DNA of 64,000 bases from Calothrix sp. PCC 6303 (GCF_000317435.1 NC_019751.1:6324001-6388000), one strand, 5' to 3'; shown: positions 25,730 to 35,206, counted from the stretch's first letter. Numbers and translations are program-made. The notes: generated by a model from the letters alone, not told the origin.

Positions 25730-26233
25730 CTAGGAGTTGCTGAAAATCAGCCATGTGAATCTCATTACTGATATATTAATCAAAAATGTCGCCAAAGCTT
25801 TTAATTGTGTATTAGCACTAACATGCCAACCAGTAAAAAGCAAATATATCAACAAAGCTAATGAATAGAGGTGTAATAAAAACGGGATACTAAATAAGCC
25901 AATTATTGATGCACGAAAAGCAAAGTCAATAATTTTGTCAGGTTTTGAGATGTAGTTAAATTCCGATTCCTCTGAGGATATTGGCATTTCTTGGGAAATA
26001 TCTTCATCTAATTCAACACTGGTTGCAGTTAAAATATCAACGGCATTTTCAACGTCACATTCCCTAACTTTCAGCTTAATCCAACCCACCATAATGGTAT
26101 AATACCAAGCCACATCTGCTATATCAGCATTGATTACAAATGCTGGAATTCCTACCCCTTCTAATAACTGTTTTGAAAGTGCCGCTTCTACAGAGTTTGG
26201 AAAAGTTGCGATTGTGATTAATTTCTGATTCAT
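25730..26233 (-). CDS. DUF2007-type protein with C-terminal membrane segment
   Basis: A 167-residue protein. The first 75 residues match the DUF2007 (putative signal-transducing) pattern: LITIATFPNSVEAALSKQLLEGVGIPAFVINAD, then VKLKVRECDVENAVDIL-like sequence. An acidic linker and one or two hydrophobic segments (SIIGLFSIPFLLHLYSLALLIYLL, FLINISVMRFTWLIF) follow. DUF2007 domains resemble PII-like ferredoxin folds and may bind small ligands. It is convergent with exbD. Function is unknown. Confidence 0.7.
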   Translation of the reverse strand: MNQKLITIATFPNSVEAALSKQLLEGVGIPAFVINADIADVAWYYTIMVGWIKLKVRECDVENAVDILTATSVELDEDISQEMPISSEESEFNYISKPDKIIDFAFRASIIGLFSIPFLLHLYSLALLIYLLFTGWHVSANTQLKALATFLINISVMRFTWLIFSNS

Positions 26234-26432
26234 GGAAATTTAGGAACTTAGAACTCAGTATATCTACAACTGTGTGTGATAAATTTCCTAGCACAACTGG
26301 TATTTATGACAAATTACAAGAATTTATCAACAAAATTATAAAATAATTAATAATCAGAAACATCATCAAATACTTACCCAACACTGTACACTCAAAATGA
26401 GTGCTCGATGCAGTGCAAAGGATATAAAAACC

Positions 26433-27542
26433 GTGAAAGTCAAAGCAGCTATCGCCTACCAAGCAGGTAAACCACTAACCATTGAAACTGTTGATTTAGC
26501 ACCACCAAGAAGTCGGGAAGTGCTGGTAGAAATCAAAGCTAGCGGAGTTTGTCACACCGATGCTTATACCCTTTCTGGCAAAGATCCTGAAGGCTTGTTT
26601 CCAGCTATATTAGGACATGAAGGTGCTGGTGTTGTGGTGGAAGTGGGGAAAGATGTACGCTCTTTACGAGTAGGCGATCGCGTAATCCCACTATACACCC
26701 CTGAATGTCGTGAATGTGCATATTGCTTAAGCTTCAAAACTAATCTCTGCCAAGCAATTCGCGTTACCCAGGGTAGGGGTGTAATGCCTGATGGTACAAG
26801 TCGCTTTTCCCTAAATGGTGAGATGATTCACCACTACATGGGGACTTCAACCTTTGCCAACTACACCATATTACCAGAAATTGCCTTAGCCAAAATCCGT
26901 GATGATGCACCCTTTGAAAAGGTTTGTTATATCGGTTGCGGAGTGACAACAGGTATCGGTGCAGTCATTAATACTGCGAAAGTTGAACCCGGTGCTAACG
27001 TCGTTGTTTTCGGTTTGGGTGGAATCGGTTTAAATGTCATCCAAGCAGCCAAAATGGTAGGGGCAAATATGATTATTGGAGTGGATATTAACCCTGGGAA
27101 AAAAGTCTTGGCAGAAAAATTTGGTATGACACATTTTGTCAATCCCCAAGAAGTAGAAGGTGATTTGGTACCCTATTTAGTTGATTTGACTAAAGGTGGT
27201 GCCGATTACTCCTTTGAATGTATTGGGAATGTGAAATTGATGCGTCAAGCATTAGAATGTTGCCACAAAGGTTGGGGTCAAAGTATTATTATTGGGGTTG
27301 CAGCGGCAGGCGAAGAAATTAGCACTCGTCCATTTCAATTAGTTACAGGTAGAGTTTGGAAAGGATCTGCATTTGGTGGTGCTAGGGGACGTACTGATGT
27401 TCCGAAAATTGTCGATTGGTATATGGAGGGAAAAATCAATATTGATGATTTGATTACCCATGTAATGCCGATTGAAAAAATCAATGATGCTTTTGATTTA
27501 ATGCATCGAGGTGAATCAATTCGGAGCGTTGTGACATTTTAA
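26433..27542 (+). CDS. frmA: S-(hydroxymethyl)glutathione dehydrogenase / class III alcohol dehydrogenase
   Basis: About 369 residues from the GTG at 26433, the usual family length; the ATG at 26397 would add 12 residues without homologous character. AAAGGAT lies about 12 bases before the GTG. Catalytic zinc ligands are in GVCHTDAYTLSG and GHEGAGVV, the structural zinc site in ECRECAYCLSFKTNLC, and the NAD fold in VFGLGGIGLNVIQAAKMVGA. The enzyme oxidises the glutathione adduct of formaldehyde and can reduce S-nitrosoglutathione. The S-formylglutathione hydrolase gene that often follows is absent here. Confidence 0.93.
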   Translation: MKVKAAIAYQAGKPLTIETVDLAPPRSREVLVEIKASGVCHTDAYTLSGKDPEGLFPAILGHEGAGVVVEVGKDVRSLRVGDRVIPLYTPECRECAYCLSFKTNLCQAIRVTQGRGVMPDGTSRFSLNGEMIHHYMGTSTFANYTILPEIALAKIRDDAPFEKVCYIGCGVTTGIGAVINTAKVEPGANVVVFGLGGIGLNVIQAAKMVGANMIIGVDINPGKKVLAEKFGMTHFVNPQEVEGDLVPYLVDLTKGGADYSFECIGNVKLMRQALECCHKGWGQSIIIGVAAAGEEISTRPFQLVTGRVWKGSAFGGARGRTDVPKIVDWYMEGKINIDDLITHVMPIEKINDAFDLMHRGESIRSVVTF

Positions 27543-27586
27543 ACCAAAGTAGAAATTTTATCCTCCGATTAAATTTTAAATTCTGC

Positions 27587-27745
27587 TTAATAATCACTAT
27601 CAGACACACAGATTCCTTGACATTTAATCCCGTTTGTAGCTGTGCGCTGACAATGGGGACAGAGAATTTTTTCTTTTTCTGTCTCTAGGGTGATTTTTTT
27701 AGTGATGCTTGCTGGTAGTTTATCTTTGTTGCTTTGTAGATTCAT
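27587..27745 (-). CDS. 52-residue zinc-ribbon-like microprotein
   Basis: A short frame from ATG 27745 to TAA 27587. The N-terminal half is Lys/Glu-rich (KLPASITKKITLETEKEK). The C-terminal half has four cysteines, CPHCQRTATNGIKCQGIC, a credible zinc knuckle, and ends VSDSDY. The spacing CX2C-X9-CX3C and the clean ending speak for a real protein. It is convergent with frmA, 45 bases away. Function is unknown; a structural zinc or small RNA/protein-binding role would be a guess. Confidence 0.65.
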   Translation of the reverse strand: MNLQSNKDKLPASITKKITLETEKEKILCPHCQRTATNGIKCQGICVSDSDY

Positions 27746-28181
27746 AATTACAGAGTGAAAGTAACTTTTTGATAGTTTATTATAGAAATCCTACTTGAAT
27801 CTTGCTGGGAAAGATTGGGATGTCTTTTCCACAATAAAAAAATGGATAATTATCTAATTGGAAGTCCCTAAATCCTTAGAGGACGCAATGGATCACGTCT
27901 CTACATTCATTTTTGTCACGCTATAATAAATATGATTACATATTCGCTTATTAACGTATCACCAAGACCCCAGATTATTTAGATAATTTAAATCATTCTT
28001 TAGTAACTTAATTTAATAGCTTTATTTGGGTGTTTAGAGGATTAACATACTTGCAAACTTGCTTGTCATTATAACAGCCAGAGAAGCATTTTAAACTATT
28101 TACACAGTTAGTTAAGCTTAACCGTTAAGAATTCCGACAATTTAGCTGATACCTATTCACTGTTTCCTGTTTACTGATTAT
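27746..28181. other. Intergenic region upstream of the exporter operon
   Basis: It holds the promoter side of the microprotein, a repeat relic (27833-27873), a degraded AGAGACG-type palindrome near 27892 and AT-rich DNA. AACCGTTAAG-like motifs lie around 28120. No credible additional gene is visible. Confidence 0.4.
27833..27873. repeat. Relic of MITE-like family 4 / GATAATTATCTAATT repeat
   Basis: TCCACAATA...GGATAATTATCTAATT followed by GGAAGTCCCTAAA. The first part recurs at about 32500-32533 and the last part is the inverted end of 22420-22517. It is a fragment only. Confidence 0.45.
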
Positions 28182-29654
28182 ATGGCTGCACAAATGGAAA
28201 TTCACCTCATTGGTAAAAAAATAAAGCTTCCCTCCCTTTGGATGTTAGGCTTGTTAGCAGGCGGTTTGTTTGCGGCGGGTGCGATCGCAACTTACAGTTT
28301 TAGAGATCAAGGAATGCGTCAGGAAGAAATCGAACAACTGACAATTCCTGTTGATGCTAAAAATATTACTTTACGAATTACCGCTAGCGGCAAAGTTACA
28401 CCAATTCAAAGTGTAAATATCAGCCCAAAAAACTCTGGTATAGTTACGCAATTATACGTAGAGCAGGGTGATAAGGTACAAAAGGGACAAATTATTGCCA
28501 GGATGAATAGTGATGATATTCAAGCCCGGATTCAGCAAGCAAAAGCCAATGTTGCCCAATCGCAAGCATTATTAAATCAAGCCCGTGCGGGAAATCGTCC
28601 CCAGGAAATTGCCCAAGTGCGATCGCGTTTAGCCCAAACTGAGGCACAATTGGCAGCAGCGCGTGCGGGAAATCGTCCCCAAGAAATTGCTCAAGCCCAA
28701 GCACAGGTTGATGCTGCACAGGCAAGGGCAATTTATACTAGTGAACAGGTAAAACGCTACCGCTACTTAGTTGAGCAAGGTGCGGAAAGGAAACAACTAT
28801 TAGATCAAGCATTGAGCGAAGATAACGCTGCAAAAGCGAGTTTGCAGGAGGCTCAAAAAAGATTATCGCTACAAAAAAGCGGCACTCGTTCTGAGGAAAT
28901 TGCTCAACTTCAGGCTGCTGTTGCTGAAGCAAGGGCATCTCTACAGCTATCGGAAAGTGGTTCCCGTCCCGAAGAAATTGCCCAACGTCTGGCTGCTTTG
29001 GCTGCTTCCCAAGCTCAACTTAGATCAGAATTAGTGACTTTAGAAGACTCAATTATTCGCGCTCCTTTTGCGGGTATTATTACTCAGAAATATGCAAATA
29101 TCGGTGCCTTTGTTACGCCGACAACTTCCGCAAGTACTTCTGCCTCCGCAACATCAAGCTCACTTGTGGCATTGGTACGTGGTTTGGAAATATTGGCAAG
29201 TGTTCCGGAAGCTGATATCGGCAAAATTAAGGAAGGGCAGCAAGTTGAAATCCTCAGTGATGCTTATCCGGAAGAGGTTTTTAAAGGGCAGGTACGATTA
29301 ATCGCCCCGGAAGCAGTGAAGGAAGAGGGGGTGACATTATTTCAGATACGTGTACAAATAACTACAGGTGAAGATAAATTGCGTTCAGGTTTGAACGTTG
29401 ATTTGACATTTTTAGGTGATGATGTGGCAAATGCCTTATTAGTCCCCACAGTAGCAATTGTCACTGAGAAAGGGAATACTGGCGTGTTGATTCCCAATGC
29501 CCAGAATAAGCCACAATTTCGAGCTATTACCATTGGTTCGCAAATCAAAGATCAGACGCAGGTTGTAGGGGGAATTCAAAAAGGCGATCGCATTTTCTTG
29601 AATCCACCTCCTGAATATCAAATGCAGAAAGAAAAAGAAAAACAAGATCAATAA
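28182..29654 (+). CDS. HlyD/MacA-type periplasmic adaptor (membrane fusion protein)
   Basis: A 490-residue adaptor. One N-terminal membrane span (LWMLGLLAGGLFAAGAIATYSF) precedes a biotinyl-lipoyl half motif (GKVTPIQSVNISPKNSGIVTQLYVEQGDKVQKGQ). A long coiled-coil hairpin carries four related units with the phrase NRPQEIAQ or SRPEEIAQ. The other lipoyl half (SIIRAPFAGIITQKYANIGAFV) and beta-barrel domains follow. It would link the permease and ATPase encoded next to an outer-membrane TolC-like channel, none of which is encoded here. The gene order adaptor-permease-ATPase resembles devBCA, but the permease is MacB-like. Confidence 0.9.
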   Translation: MAAQMEIHLIGKKIKLPSLWMLGLLAGGLFAAGAIATYSFRDQGMRQEEIEQLTIPVDAKNITLRITASGKVTPIQSVNISPKNSGIVTQLYVEQGDKVQKGQIIARMNSDDIQARIQQAKANVAQSQALLNQARAGNRPQEIAQVRSRLAQTEAQLAAARAGNRPQEIAQAQAQVDAAQARAIYTSEQVKRYRYLVEQGAERKQLLDQALSEDNAAKASLQEAQKRLSLQKSGTRSEEIAQLQAAVAEARASLQLSESGSRPEEIAQRLAALAASQAQLRSELVTLEDSIIRAPFAGIITQKYANIGAFVTPTTSASTSASATSSSLVALVRGLEILASVPEADIGKIKEGQQVEILSDAYPEEVFKGQVRLIAPEAVKEEGVTLFQIRVQITTGEDKLRSGLNVDLTFLGDDVANALLVPTVAIVTEKGNTGVLIPNAQNKPQFRAITIGSQIKDQTQVVGGIQKGDRIFLNPPPEYQMQKEKEKQDQ

Positions 29655-29660
29655 GGCAGT

Positions 29661-29684
29661 AGAGACGCGATATATCGCGTCTCT
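29661..29684. repeat. Perfect 24-bp palindrome between adaptor and permease genes
   Basis: AGAGACGCGATA is followed by its exact reverse complement. It is the same family as 14220-14243. It sits between two genes of one operon and so probably does not terminate fully; it may act in RNA processing or be a mobile repeat. Confidence 0.65.
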
Positions 29685-29716
29685 GTGGCACCTAAATTAA
29701 ACTATCAAATTAAACT

Positions 29717-30934
29717 ATGAACATTATTGAAAGTATGACAATGGCAGGGAAAACCCTGCTTTCCAATAGATTACGTAGTGCCTTAACAATGCTGGGAATT
29801 GTGATTGGAAATGCCTCAGTAATTGCCATGATTGGTGTTGGTGAAGCTGGACAAAAATATGTTGCCAAGCAATTAGAATCCTTGGGACCAAACGTTTTAT
29901 TTGTATTACCAGGGAACCAAGAAACCCAACAAATTTCCTTTGAAGTTCCCAAAAATTTAGTCCTCGCAGATGCAGATGCGATCGCATCTCAAGTTCCTAC
30001 TATAGCAGGAGTGGCACCAGAGTTAAACCGTCGGCAAAGAGTTGCTTTTAAAAATCGTAATTCTGATGAAAACATCATTGGTACAACGCCAAGTTTCTTA
30101 ATTGTACGTGATTTTGACACAGCAAAAGGACGCTTTTTCAGCGATGTTGATATGAAGCGTAGTAATCAAGTTGTGGTTTTAGGAAGTAAATTTGCCACCA
30201 AGTTTTTTGGTACAAATAATCCCATTGGACAACAAATACGCATTAAAGATTCAAGATTTGAAGTTATTGGTGTGTTGAGAGAAAAAGGTTCAAGTTTTGG
30301 TGCTGATTATGACAAGGTATTAGTCATCCCAATTACAACCTCTGCCAACCGTTTAATTGGGCGCAATTCACCCTATGGATTAGGTGTAGATTACATTGTA
30401 GCTTCGGCGCGTGATGCTAAAAGTGTAGACGGTGCGGTATTCCAAATCACTAATTTACTGCGTCTGCGTCATAAAATCAACGGAGAAGATGACTTTAGTA
30501 TTCAAACACAAAAAGATGCATTAAAAACCGTTGGACAAATCACCTCTGCATTAACAATAATGTTAGCTGCAATTGCCGCAATTTCTTTGTTTGTTGGTGG
30601 GATTGGAATTATGAATATTATGCTGGTTTCTGTCACCGAACGCACCCATGAAATTGGTTTAAGGAAAGCCATTGGTGCAACCCAACAAGATATACTCCTA
30701 CAATTTACCATTGAGGCTGTGATTGTGTCTGCTGCGGGTGGTTTAATTGGCGCTATCGTAGGTGTTTCCGGGGTTTTATTGGTGGCTGCATTGACACCTC
30801 TAGAAGCCGCTATTTCCCCGATTGCGATCGCATCTGCTGTAGGAATCTCTGGTGCCATAGGTTTGTTTTTTGGTGTTGTTCCTGCCCGTCGTGCCGCAAA
30901 ACTTGACCCAATTGTGGCATTAAGAAGTGCTTAA
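29717..30934 (+). CDS. MacB-like ABC transporter permease (FtsX domain)
   Basis: A 405-residue permease: an N-terminal span (RLRSALTMLGIVIGNASVIAMIGVG), a large periplasmic MacB-type domain (about 45-270) and a C-terminal FtsX domain with three spans (TIMLAAIAAISLFVGGIGIMNIMLV, the ATQQDIL coupling segment, GLIGAIVGVSGVLL, AIGLFFGVVPARRAAKLDPIVALR). The ending is the standard one for MacB-type permeases. It lacks a fused ATPase, which is encoded separately 64 bases downstream. Likely cargo: lipids, peptides or small molecules, not readable from sequence. Confidence 0.92.
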   Translation: MNIIESMTMAGKTLLSNRLRSALTMLGIVIGNASVIAMIGVGEAGQKYVAKQLESLGPNVLFVLPGNQETQQISFEVPKNLVLADADAIASQVPTIAGVAPELNRRQRVAFKNRNSDENIIGTTPSFLIVRDFDTAKGRFFSDVDMKRSNQVVVLGSKFATKFFGTNNPIGQQIRIKDSRFEVIGVLREKGSSFGADYDKVLVIPITTSANRLIGRNSPYGLGVDYIVASARDAKSVDGAVFQITNLLRLRHKINGEDDFSIQTQKDALKTVGQITSALTIMLAAIAAISLFVGGIGIMNIMLVSVTERTHEIGLRKAIGATQQDILLQFTIEAVIVSAAGGLIGAIVGVSGVLLVAALTPLEAAISPIAIASAVGISGAIGLFFGVVPARRAAKLDPIVALRSA

Positions 30935-30998
30935 CACAATATGTCTTGCTTTTCTTATCTTTAATAATATCTAAAAATAATATCTAAAAATCAAGATT

Positions 30999-31814
30999 AT
31001 GAATCAAGAACAAGCAATTAACTTAAATTCTTCTGCTACAGTTTTTAACTCCGCTACAAAGGAAGATGTAGAAGCTTCTCAAGTCCTAAACCCTAGCCAT
31101 TTAAAACCAATCATTCGCTTAGAAAATATCTTTAAAATCTACGGAATTGGAGAAACAGAAGTTCGCGCTCTTAACGATGTCAACTTAATCATTGAAGAAG
31201 GCGAATATTGTGCAATTATGGGACCATCAGGTTCGGGAAAATCCACAGCCATGAATATTATTGGTTGTTTAGATCAACCAACTTCAGGACATTATTATTT
31301 AGATAGTCTTGATGTTGCTCAAATGGAAGATAAGCAACTTGCTCATATTCGGAATAAAAAGCTGGGATTTGTCTTCCAACAATTTCATTTATTGCAGCAA
31401 TTAACAGCTTTAGAAAATGTCATGTTACCGATGGTTTATGCAAGTATTCCTAATAATGAACGTAAAGAAAGAGCAACCGAAGCATTAATAAAAGTTGGTT
31501 TAGAAAAACGGATGCACAATAAACCCAGTCAACTATCAGGAGGGCAACAACAACGAGTTGCGATCGCACGTTCAATTGTGAACCGTCCCGTGGTACTCTT
31601 AGCCGATGAACCTACAGGTGCGTTAGATTCCCGTACAACCCAAGAAGTCTTGGATATTTTTACCGAACTCAATAGTAGTGGTATCACTGTAGTCATGGTG
31701 ACGCATGAACCTGAAGTAGCACGTCAAACCAGACGTATTGTTTGGTTCCGAGACGGGGAAGTTATCCATTCAAACCTCACACCAGCAGATTTAAATCAAG
31801 TTGCCATGTCATAA
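30999..31814 (+). CDS. ABC transporter ATP-binding protein (MacB/LolD type)
   Basis: A 271-residue ATPase with Walker [11 protein letters not shown]-loop VFQQFHLL, signature [14 protein letters not shown], Walker [13 protein letters not shown] and the switch His in [10 protein letters not shown]. About 38 non-conserved residues precede the domain. The class is the three-component MacAB/LolCDE type, where ATP hydrolysis drives mechanotransmission rather than passage through the membrane. It closes the operon with adaptor and permease. Confidence 0.94.
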   Translation: MNQEQAINLNSSATVFNSATKEDVEASQVLNPSHLKPIIRLENIFKIYGIGETEVRALNDVNLIIEEGEYCAIMGPSGSGKSTAMNIIGCLDQPTSGHYYLDSLDVAQMEDKQLAHIRNKKLGFVFQQFHLLQQLTALENVMLPMVYASIPNNERKERATEALIKVGLEKRMHNKPSQLSGGQQQRVAIARSIVNRPVVLLADEPTGALDSRTTQEVLDIFTELNSSGITVVMVTHEPEVARQTRRIVWFRDGEVIHSNLTPADLNQVAMS

Positions 31815-31915
31815 ATAAAGCTGACTTTTTCCGAAAATCTCCATTTGTCTCTGTATTTATACTTGGGCGAGTCATTTTGATAGTTCGTTTTTATCAACTA
31901 TTTACTGGAGATTTT

Positions 31916-32455
31916 ATGAGTTTAAGAACAAAAGCAACAGCAGGATTATTGGCTTTGGGAACGTTGATGACTGGAATCCTACCAGCAATCGCTCGTCCAG
32001 CGACTGTGACGACTACAAGCAATCTGCGAACGGATGCGTCTTTGAGGGCACCTGTAGAGCAAATTTTGCCACCCAGTAGTAATATCGAAGTTCTGAATAT
32101 TCGGGTGGGAAACGATGGCAATTACTGGTATTATGTACAACCCAAGGTGAAAGGAATACTCAGTGGTTGGATACGTAGTGATTTAGTCAGCTTTAATCCC
32201 AGCAACAAGCGTTATGCTACCTTAGCGGGTAGTCGTGGCAGTAAAATTAATGTACGTGCGGCTGCCACCTTAAACAGTAAAGCTATACACTATGGACTTG
32301 TGGGTGATTTGGTAACTGTTGAAGATTCCTACAAAGCACCTGGACAGTTTCGCTGGTATCGTGTCAGATTTCCCAGTAATGCTAGTGGTTGGGTGCGAGG
32401 AGATTTGCTATCGATATGGCAACAAGGATGCATTATTACCTGTCCAGAGCATTAA
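31916..32455 (+). CDS. Secreted SH3-domain protein
   Basis: About 179 residues from the ATG at 31916 (CTGGAG ribosome binding site); the same frame is open further upstream but overlaps the ATPase gene. A signal peptide (KATAGLLALGTLMTGILPAIA-RPA) is followed by two bacterial SH3 repeats (TSNLRTDASLRAPVEQILPPSS and SKINVRAAATLNSKAIHYGLVGD, each ending in a GW dipeptide: SGWIRSDLV, SGWVRGDLL). Such domains bind peptidoglycan or envelope proteins. A Cys pair (GCIITCPEH) closes the protein. It lies just behind the exporter operon and may be its envelope partner, an inference from proximity. Confidence 0.82.
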   Translation: MSLRTKATAGLLALGTLMTGILPAIARPATVTTTSNLRTDASLRAPVEQILPPSSNIEVLNIRVGNDGNYWYYVQPKVKGILSGWIRSDLVSFNPSNKRYATLAGSRGSKINVRAAATLNSKAIHYGLVGDLVTVEDSYKAPGQFRWYRVRFPSNASGWVRGDLLSIWQQGCIITCPEH

Positions 32456-32563
32456 AAAACAAGTAATAAGTAATGAGTCGTTAGGCAGAGGACTTAAATC
32501 CACAAAGAAGGTGGGATAATTATCTAATTTTCTACTGTGGAATAGGCATCCCTGCCTGTGTTT

Positions 32564-34093
32564 TTAAGATACCTCCAATAGTGGTTTGTCAATCTGTAGT
32601 TTGATGAAACTAATTCCAGTCACCAAACCAAAAGCCATTAAACCCAGAATATAACTAAAAAATTGATATTTACCTATTAATATATCACGCATTTGCCAGT
32701 GGACTAAAATCGCTAATCCTCCACCCAAAATATTGATAAATATCCATAAAAATGAATAATTTATGTGATTTTTTAATAGTAAAAATTGGCTAATTCCAAC
32801 GACAATACCAGGAACAATCATAATTTTTTCACCATAATTATAATTTCCGATGGCGATTCCTAAAGCTCCTTCTATGGCAAATCCTAATGTAGTAAGTAAT
32901 ATCCAGTATTTAATTTTATAACCACATTGCCAAAATACCCATGACTGCATAATTCCAGTTACTAAGCCAGTAGTTAAACCAAAAACTACTCCCCCTAGAA
33001 TAATCCCTGTAGAGACATTTCTAATTGCAGCACCAAGAAGGAAACTCACGCACCAACCAGCAATTAAACCAATGACACCACCCAGGGTTACACCTGTGAT
33101 AGTTGCTAATATCCAGTTGATTAAAAACAGCAATTTAACTAACTTGGAATTTTGGCTTTTTGGCGGCTGAGATATTATTGTTTCAGCGTGAGGACTACTT
33201 ATTTGTGATTTGGCAAAACTATCTAAACTATCAAGTACCACTTGGCAATTTTGCGGACGTTGAATGGGTGCATGTGCCATCATTGAATCTAGAAGGATTG
33301 GCAATTGTGATACTTTATTCATATTTGGGACAAAGCTTTGCCATTTTAATTTAGTTTCGTCTGATTGATACGCATCTGGATCTTTTGTGGCTTCTTTCCC
33401 AGTTAAGAGATAAGCAAAAGTCATTCCTAATGCGAATAAGTCGGATTGGGGAATAGGTGAGTTATTAAATTGTTCTGGAGGTATGTAGGGTGAGTATGCA
33501 ATTCCATCTGAACTTTTAGTTCTATTTACAGCAATAATATCTACTAATGCTAAATTTCCATCATCTTTGAGTAAAATATTCTGTGGATTAATTCGTAAAT
33601 GTAAAATACTTTGCTGATGTAATAGTTGGAGAATATTTACAGATTCCTTTAACCATTTTAAAACTAAATATTCATCAACTGGATGATAATCCTGTTTGTA
33701 CATATATTCATCTAAGGTAATTCCTGAGATTTTATCTATAATCAAACAGTGAAGAGGGGAAGTACTATTTCTAGGTAAATAGGTAAAATAACTATCTGTC
33801 GTGATTTGGGTAATACCTGGATGATCTATTATTTGCAAAGCTGTAACTATTTTTTGTAATAGTTCAATTTCGCCTGAATCCGTGATTGAGAAAACCTGAA
33901 GAATTTTGTGAGGTTTGCTTTGAGAATCTGCTATTTCCTGCGCTTCGTAAGTCCGACTATAGCCATCTTGTGATATTTGATTCAATACTCGATATTTTCC
34001 AGCAATGAGCAATTCTGAACCACAATTCGAGCAAAAAGTATTATTATCAGAATTCTGTGGTTTGTGACATTTATTATTAATACAAAGGTTCAT
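32564..34093 (-). CDS. Zinc-ribbon pseudokinase with multi-span membrane domain
   Basis: A 509-residue relative of the two kinases near the left end: the N-terminal ribbon (LCINNKCH...FCSNCGSE) is kept and a kinase fold follows. Key residues are replaced. The glycine loop reads ISQDGYSRTY, the ATP lysine position is Gln66 (KILQVF), HRD is HLR with Arg167 instead of the catalytic Asp (Asn172 is kept), and DFG is DII. The activation end IPPEQF and the F-helix SDLFALGMTF persist. Residues about 320-505 form roughly seven membrane spans rich in Gly. It is probably a catalytically dead sensor or scaffold. It is convergent with the SH3 gene. Confidence 0.85.
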   Translation of the reverse strand: MNLCINNKCHKPQNSDNNTFCSNCGSELLIAGKYRVLNQISQDGYSRTYEAQEIADSQSKPHKILQVFSITDSGEIELLQKIVTALQIIDHPGITQITTDSYFTYLPRNSTSPLHCLIIDKISGITLDEYMYKQDYHPVDEYLVLKWLKESVNILQLLHQQSILHLRINPQNILLKDDGNLALVDIIAVNRTKSSDGIAYSPYIPPEQFNNSPIPQSDLFALGMTFAYLLTGKEATKDPDAYQSDETKLKWQSFVPNMNKVSQLPILLDSMMAHAPIQRPQNCQVVLDSLDSFAKSQISSPHAETIISQPPKSQNSKLVKLLFLINWILATITGVTLGGVIGLIAGWCVSFLLGAAIRNVSTGIILGGVVFGLTTGLVTGIMQSWVFWQCGYKIKYWILLTTLGFAIEGALGIAIGNYNYGEKIMIVPGIVVGISQFLLLKNHINYSFLWIFINILGGGLAILVHWQMRDILIGKYQFFSYILGLMAFGLVTGISFIKLQIDKPLLEVS

Positions 34094-34230
34094 TTGAATT
34101 GGATAAAATGAATTGAATATAAAAAGAGAGATGTTAATTTCAAAATATTTCCATTATTTCAGATTTTGTTTACGTAATTTCCATATTTTAAGTTACGATT
34201 ATTTTAATTTTTGCTGGTTGAGTATCTGAT

Positions 34231-35058
34231 ATGGCAAATGACATGAAACGCGACTTTGCTAACCGCGAAGAATTAATATCATACCTTCGTGAACAATTTC
34301 CCCAAGCTGCTGAACGAGATGATCATATCAGTGAAATAGTTGGGGGACGTAAAGCAGCGGAAAAAACTTTGCAAAAAGTTGACCCCTCAAAGTATGGTAA
34401 AACTCGTAATTTCTTTAGTGGTGCGGTGACACGACTTTCACCTTATCTGCGCTATGGGATTTTCAGTTTGCGGGAAGTTCGTGATTTTTCTTTAGCTAAA
34501 GTCAACAACCGTGATGATGTCACTAAGCTGATTAATGAATTTGGTTGGCGTGACTATTGGCAAAGGCTATATTTCAAGTTAGGCGATCGCATATGGGAAA
34601 ATCAAGAGGATTTTAAAACTGGATACAGCATTGGTGAGTATGTAGCAGAATTACCTGAAGATATCAAAGAAGGTACTACAGGTATGGTTTGTATGGATAG
34701 CTTTAGTGGTGATTTACGTACAACTGGCTACCTACACAACCATGCACGCATGTGGATGGCTGCTTATATTGTCCATTGGCGGCGGATTCGCTGGCAAACG
34801 GGAGCAAAATGGTTTCTCGAACACCTTTTAGATGGTGATCCGGCAAGTAATAATATGTCATGGCAGTGGGTAGCCAGTACCTTTAGCCACAAACCGTATT
34901 TTTTTAATCGAGAAAATTTGGAAAAATACACGGAAGGTATTTATTGTCAAGTATGTCCTTTGCGGGGGAAATGCGTCTTGGAGGGAAGTTATGAAGAAAT
35001 TCAAGCCAAGCTATTTCCTAAAGGAGAATTTAGTAAATCTGGTGGCAAATCACGCTAA
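34231..35058 (+). CDS. Photolyase/cryptochrome-like FAD-binding protein without the N-terminal antenna domain
   Basis: A 275-residue protein corresponding only to the helical FAD-binding half of photolyases. Landmarks are LSPYLRYGIFSLREV, FGWRDYWQRL, TTGYLHNHARMWMAAYIVHW, DGDPASNNMSWQWVASTFSHKPYFFN. The alpha/beta N-terminal photolyase domain that binds the antenna chromophore is absent, and the start MANDMKRDFANREEL is not a truncation scar. The C-terminus has YCQVCPLRGKC, a CX2CX5C cluster. Such short proteins occur in cyanobacteria and some other bacteria. DNA repair or blue-light sensing is possible; neither is proven by sequence. Confidence 0.82.
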   Translation: MANDMKRDFANREELISYLREQFPQAAERDDHISEIVGGRKAAEKTLQKVDPSKYGKTRNFFSGAVTRLSPYLRYGIFSLREVRDFSLAKVNNRDDVTKLINEFGWRDYWQRLYFKLGDRIWENQEDFKTGYSIGEYVAELPEDIKEGTTGMVCMDSFSGDLRTTGYLHNHARMWMAAYIVHWRRIRWQTGAKWFLEHLLDGDPASNNMSWQWVASTFSHKPYFFNRENLEKYTEGIYCQVCPLRGKCVLEGSYEEIQAKLFPKGEFSKSGGKSR

Positions 35059-35206
35059 GGCTTTTAACCCACAAATTTGATTTTTTTTAACTTGTGTCTA
35101 CACCGTAGCTTGCGGGTGGGGGAAATTTTGTTCCCTCCCCGCAAGCCTACCTCTGGACTATACGCTTAGGCAATGACAATTCGGCATTTCTGTTTGTGGA
35201 GGTATC

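Noticed and set aside
28182-31814. Heterocyst glycolipid exporter devBCA
   Set aside because: The gene order is the same, but the permease is MacB-like in its N-terminal span and periplasmic domain rather than DevC-like.
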